Part shown: piece after piece, positions 17,303 to 24,401 of the stretch
How positions within the stretch are numbered: position 1 is the stretch's first letter
Layout of the letters: every line of letters starts with the position of its first letter
Source: Halobaculum saliterrae
GTDB taxonomy: Archaea > Halobacteriota > Halobacteria > Halobacteriales > Haloferacaceae
Length of the DNA stretch: 64,000 nucleotides
Direction of reading: 5' to 3'
Assembly: GCF_009831625.1 (NCBI RefSeq)
Contig: NZ_WUUS01000009.1
Location: 124,001-188,000 of the forward strand
The notes under the pieces: generated by a model
Told to the model about the DNA's origin: nothing
The model's database searches: none
The model's input: the letters and a program-made list of their open reading frames with translations, nothing else
Position numbers and translations under genes: made by a program

Positions 17303-18580
17303 ATGCCCGGCCAAGGAGCCGGCCCCGCGTCCGGAACCGACGACGCGCTCGACACCGACTACGCGCCGCTCGCGGCCGAACTCGCCGCGCGAGACGCCGT
17401 CGGGTTCGTCGCCGTCGGCGACCGCTTCGACGACGACCTCCGGTGGCTGACTCGATTTTCCGGTCCGGACCGCGACTACGCGTTCGTGGCGACGCCCGCG
17501 AGCGACAGTGACGACGACCGCGACGGCGCCGAAGCGGACGGCGACAGCGTTCACACCTCACTATGCGCGCCCGCGCTGTTCGACGAGCAGGCGCGGCGGG
17601 AGTTCCCCGGCGACGCGGTCCGCGTCGACGACCAAGGCGATCCGGCGGGCGTTCGCGCCGCCGGCGCGCTCGCCGACCGCGGCGCGGAGTCGGGCACCGT
17701 GCTCGTCCCGCGGGGGATCCCCCACGACGCCGCCGTCTACCTCGAACGCGCGGGCTACGAGGTCGCCTCGACCGACGCCGTCGCACGCGCCCGGGAGACC
17801 AAGACCGACGCGGAGATCGACCGACTGCGGCGCGTCCAGCGCGCGGCGATCCGCGGGATCGCCCGCGCGGAGGAGATACTCGCCGAGGCGACCGTCGACG
17901 CCGCCGCGGACGGACGCGACGACGCGGCCGGGGGCGGCGACGGTGCCGGCGCGGTGCGCTGGAACGGCGGCGTGCTCTCGACGGAGCGCCTCCGGCGACA
18001 GGTGAACGAGGTGCTCGCGGCCCACGGCGTTCGCGACGCCGACAACACCGTGATCGGCGCGGGACCGACCGCCGCCGACCTGCACTACACCGGCACGGAC
18101 GTGATCCGGCCGGGCGAGACGGTGCTGCTGGACGTGTCGCCGCGCGGCCCCGACGGCTATTACGGCGACGTGACGCGGACGTTCGCGGTCGCCCCCGACG
18201 GCGGCTGGGAGCGCCGGGCCTACCTCGCGGTCGAGGCGGCTCGGGAGGCCGCCCTCGAGGAGGTCGCAGCCGGCGTCCCGGCCTCGACCGTCCACGAGGA
18301 GGCCGCCGCCGAACTCGCGGCCCACGGCTTCCGCGTCGACTCCCCCGAGGTGGGGTTCACCCACTCGACGGGCCACGGCGTCGGCGTCTCGCTCCACGAG
18401 GGGCCGTCGCTGGGGGGCGACGACGAACTGGAGCGCGGCAACGTGGTCACGATCGAGCCGGGCGTGTACGACCCGGAGGAGGGCGGCGTTCGCCTCGAGG
18501 ACCTGATCGTCGTCACCGACGACGGCTTCGAGTTCCTCGGGGAGTACCCGTTCTCGCTGGTACCGCGCGAGCGCGAGTAG
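17303..18580 (+). CDS. M24 family Xaa-Pro aminopeptidase (active-site complete)
   Basis: A 425-residue creatinase-fold peptidase. All five metal ligands are visible: Asp277 and Asp289 ([20 protein letters not shown]), His358 ([15 protein letters not shown]), Glu385 (VTIEPGVY) and Glu399 ([10 protein letters not shown]). The N-terminal domain is moderately conserved. It contains a polar insertion near residues 200-218 that is probably disordered. It starts at the base after the helicase stop, so it is almost surely co-transcribed. Contrast the degenerate M24 protein at 59375-60559. Confidence 0.92.
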   Translation: MPGQGAGPASGTDDALDTDYAPLAAELAARDAVGFVAVGDRFDDDLRWLTRFSGPDRDYAFVATPASDSDDDRDGAEADGDSVHTSLCAPALFDEQARREFPGDAVRVDDQGDPAGVRAAGALADRGAESGTVLVPRGIPHDAAVYLERAGYEVASTDAVARARETKTDAEIDRLRRVQRAAIRGIARAEEILAEATVDAAADGRDDAAGGGDGAGAVRWNGGVLSTERLRRQVNEVLAAHGVRDADNTVIGAGPTAADLHYTGTDVIRPGETVLLDVSPRGPDGYYGDVTRTFAVAPDGGWERRAYLAVEAAREAALEEVAAGVPASTVHEEAAAELAAHGFRVDSPEVGFTHSTGHGVGVSLHEGPSLGGDDELERGNVVTIEPGVYDPEEGGVRLEDLIVVTDDGFEFLGEYPFSLVPRERE

Positions 18581-18593
18581 TCGGGTCCCGGCG

Positions 18594-18842
18594 CTATCGC
18601 TCGTCGGCGTCGTCGGGCTCGTCGACAACGGCGCCGACGGCCGTCTCGGCCGCCTTCGCCGGCACGTCGTCGGGACTCGTGAGCCGGCGGGGCAACACGA
18701 CCATCAGGACCGCGATCACCAGCGCCAGCGTACCGAACACGGTTCCGCCGTTGAGTATGGTCTGGATCCCGTAGACTGCGACCGGGAGGGCGAAGATCAG
18801 CGTCGCCGCGAGTCCGACCTGTTCGAGGATGCCGAGCGCCAC
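18594..18842 (-). CDS. Small two-span membrane protein, DUF7533-like
   Basis: With a GTG start at 18842 the product is 82 residues. It has spans near residues 7-28 ([18 protein letters not shown]) and 32-49 ([15 protein letters not shown]). A conserved-looking [10 protein letters not shown], then an acidic tail, follow. The pattern resembles a common haloarchaeal family of unknown function. Longer in-frame reading upstream is Arg/Pro-rich and rejected. It converges with the M24 gene, 13 bases away. Confidence 0.7.
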   Translation of the reverse strand: MALGILEQVGLAATLIFALPVAVYGIQTILNGGTVFGTLALVIAVLMVVLPRRLTSPDDVPAKAAETAVGAVVDEPDDADER

Positions 18843-18912
18843 GCGAGTCGGTACAGCGGCGGGCGTTGAAACCCTGTCGCCCGGGTCCGGCCGTCGGACA
18901 CCCTCACCGGAA

Positions 18913-19557
18913 TCACTCGGCCGTGGAGACCGCCGGGGGGAGCCGGTTCGGGTCGTCGACCGACAGCCCCGTCGTGACGAGCAGCCGGAGACCACGCGCG
19001 ACGCTCATGTCGATCTCCGCGTAGTCGTCGGGGTGCATCATCACGAGCTTCCCCGCGGTCGGGTTGGGACTGTGCGGGAAGAAGACGGTCATCAGCTCCT
19101 CGCCGGCCGCCCTGCGGACGCTGCGCGGGGCGGGGTTCGTGACGAAGCCGATCGACCACGTGCCGTCGTGGGGGAACTCCGCGACGACGACGCGGTCGAA
19201 GCCGTCGCCGGGCGTCGCCAGCGACTCGCTCACCTGCCGGACGCCGAAGTACACCGCCCGGATCACCGGCAGGAGCCGAACGCCCCGCTCGAACCCGCCG
19301 AACAGCCGTCGCCCCGCCTCGTGGGAGGCGACGAAGCCGACGAGTGTGATCACCAGCGCGACGAGCGCGATCGCCAGCGCCGTCGCGAGCGCCTCGTTGC
19401 CCGCCACCTCGGCGAGGCCCGTGCCGCTCACGACCGGCGCGAGCGTGACGGTGAGCCGGTCGACCGCCCAGTCGAGAACGAACAGCGTCACCGCCAACGG
19501 GAGCACGACGAACAGCCCCGCGACGAAGCTCGAACGCAGCCGCGCGATCGCGTCCAT
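18913..19557 (-). CDS. DUF502 family membrane protein
   Basis: A 214-residue protein with two N-terminal membrane spans (about 10-32 and 50-75). A soluble domain follows with VRLLPVIRAVYFGVRQV, VVVAEFPHDGTWSIGFVTN, FFPHSPNPTAGKLVMMHPDD and EIDMSVARGLRLLVTTG. These are the DUF502 (LiaF/PQ-loop-like envelope protein) landmarks: P-I-Y-vkqv, tp-npT-G and the terminal S-G. Function unknown. The ATG at 19557 is preferred over 19581. Confidence 0.88.
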   Translation of the reverse strand: MDAIARLRSSFVAGLFVVLPLAVTLFVLDWAVDRLTVTLAPVVSGTGLAEVAGNEALATALAIALVALVITLVGFVASHEAGRRLFGGFERGVRLLPVIRAVYFGVRQVSESLATPGDGFDRVVVAEFPHDGTWSIGFVTNPAPRSVRRAAGEELMTVFFPHSPNPTAGKLVMMHPDDYAEIDMSVARGLRLLVTTGLSVDDPNRLPPAVSTAE

Positions 19558-19652
19558 ACCGGTCGACGCGGGCGGACCCAAATAAGTCCACGCGTCTCCG
19601 CGGCCGTCTCGGTATCGGAACGCTTTCCGCTCGCGAGATACTTCGGTCGGGC

Positions 19653-20324
19653 ATGTTCACCGGAATCGTTGAGACGGCCGGCGAGGTGGTCGGGCGCGAG
19701 GAGACGCCCGACGGGCTCCGCCTGCGCGTCGCGGCCGGCGGGCTCGACGACCTCCATCACGGCCAGTCGATCGCCGTCAGCGGCGTCTGTCTCACCGTCG
19801 AGGAGTTCGGCGCGATCGACGCGGACGACCCGGCCCCCGGCGACGACCGCTCGTGGTTCTCCGTATTCCTCGCCGCCGAGACCGTCGCGAGGACGTACCT
19901 CGACGACCTGCGCGAGGGCGACGCGGTCAACATCGAGCGCGCGCTCGCCGCGGACGGCCGCTTCGACGGCCACGTGGTGCAGGGACACGTCGACACCACC
20001 GCCGAGATCACCGAGATCGAGCGCGTGGGCGAGGACTGGCGGTTCACCTTCTCCATCCCCGAGGGGTTCGGGCGCTACGTCGTCGACAAGGGCTCGGTCG
20101 CGCTCGACGGTATCTCGCTGACCGTCGCCGAGAAGCGCGACGGCGAGTTCGACGTGGCGATCATTCCGACGACCTACGAGTTGACGAACCTCGGCGGGAA
20201 GGAGGTCGGCGATCCGGTGCACGTCGAGGTCGACGTGGTCGCGAAGTACGTCGAGGAGATGCTGGAGGGGTACGCGGAGTCGCTGCTGGACGCGCCGGAG
20301 CGGGCGCCGTCGGCGGACGATTAG
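19653..20324 (+). CDS. ribE: Riboflavin synthase (alpha-chain type)
   Basis: Dismutates two lumazine molecules to riboflavin. The 223 residues carry the tandem lumazine-binding domains. The first is MFTGIVETAGEV, with SIAVSGVCLTVEEF. The second is VVQGHVDTTAEI, with SVALDGISLTVAEK. The protein ends with a helix VDVVAKYVEEMLEG. This bacterial-type RibE is standard in haloarchaea, unlike the unrelated RibC of methanogens. An inverted repeat lies 12 bases after the stop. Confidence 0.94.
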   Translation: MFTGIVETAGEVVGREETPDGLRLRVAAGGLDDLHHGQSIAVSGVCLTVEEFGAIDADDPAPGDDRSWFSVFLAAETVARTYLDDLREGDAVNIERALAADGRFDGHVVQGHVDTTAEITEIERVGEDWRFTFSIPEGFGRYVVDKGSVALDGISLTVAEKRDGEFDVAIIPTTYELTNLGGKEVGDPVHVEVDVVAKYVEEMLEGYAESLLDAPERAPSADD

Positions 20325-20336
20325 CGTTCTGCGGTC

Positions 20337-20363
20337 GTTCACGAGGGCTGTGCTCTCGTGAAC
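20337..20363. terminator. Inverted repeat after ribE, possible terminator
   Basis: The arms GTTCACGAG (20337-20345) and CTCGTGAAC (20355-20363) pair perfectly over 9 bp around a 9-base loop. There is no T-run after it, so a classical archaeal U-tract terminator is not evident; it may instead act in RNA stability. It also marks the left edge of the accessory block. Confidence 0.45.
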
Positions 20364-20642
20364 GGCGCGTGTCGGCCGACTTCCGGTCACGCGAACAGGG
20401 CCGTGTGAGCACAGCACAGCGAACGCTGATGCAGGGATGAGTGAGTCGTGATCGACGGGCGAATCGACCGGGGAAGGTGAGGCGGCAGTCGGGTGGGGCT
20501 TTCACAGCCATCCCGTCGATGTCAGGCCTCCCGTCCGAATCGACGCGAGCATCGTCGGAATCGGGTAGCCGGCTCTGTTCGATCCTCGGCTGGTGATAGG
20601 GTTGAGGTCCTCGGTAAGTACGGGTGACACACTAGTCAATTC
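20364..20642. other. Intergenic stretch, no gene recognised
   Basis: With the inverted repeat this makes a gap of about 318 bases between ribE and the convergent DUF4188 gene. Only short open frames without family features occur. Base composition falls towards the right end (ACACACTAGTCAATTCTC), where the lower-GC accessory block begins. No tRNA-end duplication was seen by eye. Confidence 0.5.
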
Positions 20643-21194
20643 TCACGCGGAGTCGGTTGCTCGGAGCGGGGAATCAGTCCCGTCAGTATGTCCCGATCGG
20701 CCTGCTGCCGTATCCCGTTGGCCCGATGCAGGGGCGATCTTCGTGCCGTCGCTCGCGGCAAGGCCGTGGGGTGGCATATTGTTGTAGACCGTCTCGTACT
20801 CGTCAGGACCCACGATGAACGTCTCGTGCCAGATTCCGACGGCCGCATCCTCCTTCCTCCCGGCCTCGTAGTAGTCTTGCCAAGCAGGGTAATGGAGGCG
20901 ATCACTATCCCGTGCGTACTCATGCAGGGCCTCAAAAGAGTCCCAGTAGTGGATGAATCCGACGTTTCGGATACCGGGCCCGACTACTGTTCGGCTTCCG
21001 AGTAGACCCGATTCCGGATCCGAGACGAGTTCCCGAACCATTCGTGGCGCGAGTAGGAGGATCGGCAGCCAACGATGGATCTTCCAGAACGCGTTGATTC
21101 GGACCCCGATATGAAAGACGACAAACTCCTCGTCACGTTCCGCAGCAACCTTCTGTTCGATAGGTTCGTCAGTGCGATGGTGGTCGTCCGACAT
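20643..21194 (-). CDS. DUF4188 family protein
   Basis: A 183-residue protein with the DUF4188 landmarks EEFVVFHIGVRINAFWKIHRW, then LLGSRTVVGPGIRNVGFIHYW, RDSDRLHYPAWQDYY and GIWHETFIVGPDEYETVYNN. The fold is a dimeric alpha/beta ferredoxin-like barrel related to small monooxygenases; the true reaction is unknown. The ATG at 21194 gives the conserved start; a longer in-frame ATG at 21251 is possible. Codon use is less GC-rich than in the flanking core genes. The gene is divergent from a membrane protein gene across paired palindromes. Confidence 0.85.
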   Translation of the reverse strand: MSDDHHRTDEPIEQKVAAERDEEFVVFHIGVRINAFWKIHRWLPILLLAPRMVRELVSDPESGLLGSRTVVGPGIRNVGFIHYWDSFEALHEYARDSDRLHYPAWQDYYEAGRKEDAAVGIWHETFIVGPDEYETVYNNMPPHGLAASDGTKIAPASGQRDTAAGRSGHTDGTDSPLRATDSA

Positions 21195-21230
21195 CGTGAT
21201 GGAAAAGAGGTTCTTTCCGGGTGTGCCTTC

Positions 21231-21313
21231 GCCCAATATGTTGGGCTGCAACGGCCGAGCGACCGTTCATAACTGCGCGTCGTATCTGTTCAACACGAAC
21301 CAACATGTTGGGC
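21231..21313. promoter_or_regulatory. Two matching operator-like palindromes in a divergent promoter
   Basis: Site 1 (21231-21246) is GCCCAATATGTTGGGC: 6-bp arms with TATG at the centre. Site 2 (21300-21311) is the perfect palindrome CCAACATGTTGG, followed by GC. Both share CAAYATGTTGGGC. Site 1 ends 36 bases from the DUF4188 start (21194). Site 2 begins 48 bases, and its extended match ends 34 bases, before the membrane gene start (21348). The mirror placement suggests one regulator controlling both directions. Confidence 0.6.
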
Positions 21314-21347
21314 AAAATCTGACTGCGGTAGCCGACGATATCCAGAT

Positions 21348-21806
21348 ATGGAACTCAAAGACGCGTTTCCGATCGACCTGCCAACGACAGACACCACCTT
21401 GACGCGGGCGTTTTCGCTGTTCGTACTGGTGCCGACGGTGCTGGGAATAGCACATCATATCGATCACATCATCCGCGGCAATCACGTCGGCTGGCCAATC
21501 ACTCCCGAGGTGAACGCGTTTACGTACAGTCTTGTCATCTATCCGCTGCTCGTGATGAGTATCTATCTGACGCTGACTCGGCGTGTCGAGGCCAGGTACT
21601 GGGCCGGGTTCTTCGCGTTCAGTGCCGGGATGCTCGCGTACTTCCATATCAGTCCGTGGGCCGTGGAACCACCACAGGACGTGATGGTGCCGTACGCGAA
21701 TCCCGTCGCCGGCTATCTTGCGTTTGGGATCGTGCTCGCACTCATCGCATCAGTCGTCATCGGATCCATATACGGGGCAGTTCTGTGGTACCGGAACGCC
21801 CCGTGA
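21348..21806 (+). CDS. Four-span membrane protein, unknown function
   Basis: A 152-residue protein with likely spans at about 20-40, 60-82, 86-104 and 120-145. Two features stand out: HHIDHIIRGNHVGWP, a His-rich short loop after span one, and AYFHISPWAVEPPQD after span three. The histidines could bind a metal or heme, but no family is recognised. It is part of the lower-GC block and divergent from the DUF4188 gene. Confidence 0.75.
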   Translation: MELKDAFPIDLPTTDTTLTRAFSLFVLVPTVLGIAHHIDHIIRGNHVGWPITPEVNAFTYSLVIYPLLVMSIYLTLTRRVEARYWAGFFAFSAGMLAYFHISPWAVEPPQDVMVPYANPVAGYLAFGIVLALIASVVIGSIYGAVLWYRNAP

Positions 21807-21946
21807 CTAGGGATACCGGAGCGATCAAGCCGGAGATGTGAGCACCGTAGTACGGGCTAGTGAAGAGATTGTTTTTTAACACAACGGGAGGGGTGTGCTA
21901 CAATGGCTTCGTTTCAGTCACGTCGGTCGTACCAGGTGAGCGAGAC

Positions 21947-22576
21947 GTGATTCGCGCACGGTTCCGCATGCCACTGTCCGAAGATATCTGGGTCACTGAG
22001 GTGTCAATGTCGTTTCCAGAAGCGACGCTCCGACTGCTCACCGGCGTCCCGAAGGGTGATCGGGCGCTCGAACTCGGTGAAGTACGGGCCGACGATCCGG
22101 AGCAAGTCGCCGATGTGATCCGGGCCCACCCGGATATATTCAACTACGACGAGTTGTACGTGGACGAGCACAGAGCCATCGGACAGTACGAAGCCGACGA
22201 GAAGAGTCTCTACGCGTTCCTTTGGGACTCCTCACTCCCGCCGGAGTTTCCGATCATCGTCGAGAACGGCGAGATGGAGTTCGACCTGACCGCGACACAG
22301 AAACAGTTCGAGGCGTTTGGCTCAGCACTCGAGGAGACCAACCGCGACTACGAACTCTTGACGCTCGTCCATACTGATGAACAGGACAGCCTGCTGACCG
22401 ACCGGCAGTGGGAATACGTGACTGTCGCGTACCGCCGTGGGTACTTCGAGGTACCCCGGGAGTGTACCCTTGCTGAACTGGCAGATGCATTTGGTGTGGA
22501 CAAATCGAGTGCCAGCGAGACGATTCGCCGTGGAGCCGGGCGAATTATCGGCCAGTTCATCGTTAGTCGTGAGTGA
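21947..22576 (+). CDS. HTH-10 (bacterio-opsin activator type) transcriptional regulator
   Basis: A haloarchaeal Bat-like regulator of 209 residues from the GTG at 21947, which gives the usual start VIRARFRMPLSEDIWVTEVS. The N-terminal domain (LLTGVPKGDRALELGEV) is the ligand-sensing part of this family. The C-terminal HTH-10 domain is LTDRQWEYVTVAYRRGYFE, then CTLAELADAFGVDKSSASET and IRRGAGRIIGQF. An upstream ATG at 21860 would add 29 unlikely residues. It is the only regulator in this accessory block and so a candidate to bind the paired palindromes 0.6 kb upstream. Confidence 0.85.
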   Translation: MIRARFRMPLSEDIWVTEVSMSFPEATLRLLTGVPKGDRALELGEVRADDPEQVADVIRAHPDIFNYDELYVDEHRAIGQYEADEKSLYAFLWDSSLPPEFPIIVENGEMEFDLTATQKQFEAFGSALEETNRDYELLTLVHTDEQDSLLTDRQWEYVTVAYRRGYFEVPRECTLAELADAFGVDKSSASETIRRGAGRIIGQFIVSRE

Positions 22577-22749
22577 TCGCTAAGCAGTTTTCAGGGATCA
22601 GCTGTTTCAGACGGGGATATGTCTATCAAATAGGGTTTCAATAGCGTTGTGATACCGTGTACTCGGCACACCCACCTTACTCCGTTCTAAGCTGTAGACC
22701 GAGAGAATGCCCACTTCCAATATCCCTCCAGTCAAATGCCTGTCTACTG

Positions 22750-23181
22750 ATGGTCCCCGATCCAGTTCTCGCGGCCGGATTCCTCATCTGCGGCACGTTC
22801 ACCGTTGTTCTGGGGATCGTTCACTTTGCCATGCCGTGGCTACTGGACTTTGACGGCGCGATACCGCTCGATGGAGACTCGTTGCGTCCGCTTGATCTGT
22901 TCGTCGTCACATACCGGACGAAGCGGTCGGATCTCCGCGGGATCGCGCAGATCATGAATCACGCCGTCAGCTACACCCTCGTTTCGATCGGCGTTGTCGA
23001 TCTACTGGCGTCGCGCTGGCTTGCGGCGTGGTTCGCACCGTACCTGCTCGTGTGGATCGCTGGCTGGTGGTTCCTCCGCGCGGTGACACAGCGTCATATG
23101 GGATCCCGACCGGGCGATCGGCTGGTCGCGGCCGGGTTCACGCTCATCGGGCTGTTCCATCTCGCGGTCGCTGTGGGTTAG
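22750..23181 (+). CDS. Membrane protein, unknown function
   Basis: A 143-residue protein with four predicted spans (about 5-27, 70-90, 92-112, 122-142). The first is FLICGTFTVVLGIVHFAMPWLLDF, and the last is FTLIGLFHLAVAVG. It has a conserved-looking loop IPLDGDSLRPLDLFVVTYRTKRSDL. The GIVHF and GLFHLAV histidines sit in membrane segments, recalling DoxX- or YkgB-like small proteins, but I cannot assign it. The upstream 170 bases are AT-rich with several TATA-like candidates. Confidence 0.7.
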   Translation: MVPDPVLAAGFLICGTFTVVLGIVHFAMPWLLDFDGAIPLDGDSLRPLDLFVVTYRTKRSDLRGIAQIMNHAVSYTLVSIGVVDLLASRWLAAWFAPYLLVWIAGWWFLRAVTQRHMGSRPGDRLVAAGFTLIGLFHLAVAVG

Positions 23182-23248
23182 AGAGAGCGATCACTCTGGG
23201 CTGCTGGCGATTTCACTCGTCGTCCGAGTCGACTTCGCCGGCGGCGCC

Positions 23249-23500
23249 GTGGCGTGGCGACTGCTTCCCGGGTCGATGTCGTACCGCGGGCCCCTCGCCG
23301 GCTTGCTCGCGACGGTACTGACCGACGTCGGCGCGACGCTGCTGGTCGTCCCCCTCTCGATCGCCAGCAGCCCCTCCCGACCGAGGGTGTCCGTGGAGTT
23401 CGGTCTGCTCGTCGGCGCCGTCGGATCCCTCACCACGTTCTGGCTGACCCTCCCCATCGGCGCCGTCAGCGGCTGGATTCACGGAGCCACGGCTCGCGTC
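23249..23500 (+). pseudogene. Probable remnant of a membrane protein gene
   Basis: A protein-like reading frame (GTG at 23249, and open upstream with LLAISLVVRVDFAGGAVAW) encodes GPLAGLLATVLTDVGATLLV and GSLTTFWLTLPIGAVSGW. The amphipathic and hydrophobic pattern looks real. No proper start with upstream signals is found. The frame runs on without a stop through low-complexity sequence and then antisense through the tRNA-Ser gene, so its 3' end cannot be native. It is best read as a truncated gene beside the tRNA. Confidence 0.35.
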
Positions 23501-23556
23501 GCTCGCTGCGCAGGCTGCGACTCGTCTATTTCAAATCCCCGTCGGAAGGGCATACA

Positions 23557-23601
23557 CGGGTCGACGGCTCACTCGCTACGCTCGTTCGCGTTGTCGACCC
23601 G
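23557..23601. repeat. Inverted repeat next to the tRNA-Ser 3' end
   Basis: The arms CGGGTCGAC (23557-23565) and GTCGACCCG (23593-23601) pair perfectly over 9 bp across a 27-base loop. The structure begins 9 bases downstream of the mature tRNA 3' end. It could be a transcription-end or processing structure for the tRNA precursor, or a relic of an insertion. Confidence 0.45.
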
Positions 23602-23609
23602 AGAAGTAC

Positions 23610-23690
23610 GCCAGGACAGGGATTTGAACCCTGGATCCCATAGGGGAACACGCTTTCCAGGCGTGCGCCTTACCACTCGGCCATCCTGGC
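23610..23690 (-). tRNA. tRNA-Ser (anticodon GGA)
   Basis: Reading the minus strand, the 7-bp acceptor GCCAGGA pairs with TCCTGGC. The D arm is GCC-GAGTGGTAA-GGC. The anticodon stem CACGC/GCGTG encloses the loop CTGGAAA, so the anticodon is GGA. A long variable arm TCCC-CTAT-GGGA, typical of serine tRNAs, follows. The T arm is CAGGG-TTCAAAT-CCCTG. There is no intron and no encoded CCA. The 3' end points left, towards the accessory block. Confidence 0.95.
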
Positions 23691-23718
23691 TCGCACCGAT
23701 CCTTCCCCGCTGTGAGTT

Positions 23719-23922
23719 TTAAGCCTGTCCCTTCCGCGTCAGTCGATACTCGAACCGATAGGCGGCGACGGCCACGACCCCGCCCGCGACCGCCGCGAGC
23801 GCGAACAGCCCGGCGAACCCGAACGGCAGGCCCGGACCGACCAGCACCAGCGCCTGCCCGCCGACGAGCACGAGCAACAGCCCGACCGCGCCCCACAGCA
23901 GCGCCGACTTCTCGCGGGACAC
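23719..23922 (-). CDS. Small two-span membrane protein, unknown function
   Basis: A 67-residue protein: MSREKSALLWGAVGLLLVLV begins with a short cationic head and the first span. A second span follows (FAGLFALAAVAGGVVAVAAY), then a basic tail YRLTRKGQA. It is typical of uncharacterised haloarchaeal microproteins. Its stop is 29 bases from the tRNA, and the start is 3 bases from the ridA stop, so it is likely in one transcript with ridA. Confidence 0.75.
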   Translation of the reverse strand: MSREKSALLWGAVGLLLVLVGGQALVLVGPGLPFGFAGLFALAAVAGGVVAVAAYRFEYRLTRKGQA

Positions 23923-23925
23923 CGC

Positions 23926-24306
23926 CTACGACACGTCGACGACCGCCTCGATCTCGACGCCGACGCCCTTCGGGAGCGCGCCCGCCTGCACCGCCGAGCG
24001 CGACGGCGGCTCCTCGGTGAAGTACGTCGCGTACGTCTCGTTCATCTCCTCGAAGTCGTCGATGTCCGCGAGGAACACCGTCGTCTTCAGCACGTCCGAG
24101 GCGTCGCCCCCGGCCTCCTCGACGATCGCGAGGAGGTTGTCGAGCGCGAGCTCGGTCTGCTCGGCGATCGGCGCGTCGTCCTTCAACTCGCCGTCGGGCG
24201 TGAGGGGGATCTGCCCCGCCGTGAACAGGAGGTCGCCGTTCGTCGTCGCCTGGCTGTACGCGCCGACCGCGGCCGGCGCCTCGTCGGTGGAGACCACGCG
24301 CTTCAT
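23926..24306 (-). CDS. ridA: RidA family reactive-intermediate deaminase
   Basis: RidA hydrolyses the reactive enamine/imine intermediates released by PLP enzymes such as threonine dehydratase. The 126 residues contain VVSTDEAPAAVGAYSQA, LLFTAGQIPLTPDGEL, LLAIVEEAGGDASDVLKTTVFL and the C-terminal PSRSAVQAGALPKGVGVEIEA with the catalytic Arg. The ATG at 24306 is the family start. It lies 95 bases downstream of ilvA on the same strand, the functional pairing expected, since RidA disposes of the IlvA product. Confidence 0.94.
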   Translation of the reverse strand: MKRVVSTDEAPAAVGAYSQATTNGDLLFTAGQIPLTPDGELKDDAPIAEQTELALDNLLAIVEEAGGDASDVLKTTVFLADIDDFEEMNETYATYFTEEPPSRSAVQAGALPKGVGVEIEAVVDVS

Positions 24307-24401
24307 ACCCGAGAGTGCGACCGGGCGGCGCATAAATCGCGGGGGAGTCAGTTCGTCGGACACGGCGTCCGCCGTCTTCCCGGCGACGGCGTCGCGTCAC
24401 G

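Noticed and set aside
14900-17554. 884-residue minus-strand open frame
   Set aside because: Antisense to the helicase, which has all SF1 motifs; composition is Val/Asp/His-rich as in GC-rich shadow frames.
22603-22622. CRISPR-repeat-like sequence GTTTCAGACGGGGATATG
   Set aside because: It resembles the start of haloarchaeal CRISPR repeats, but it occurs once, is followed by no spacer-repeat pattern, and no cas gene is present.
23530-23545. TTCAAATCCCC resembling a tRNA T-loop
   Set aside because: No pairing T-stem, acceptor or anticodon arm; too short to be a second tRNA or a clear attachment-site duplicate.
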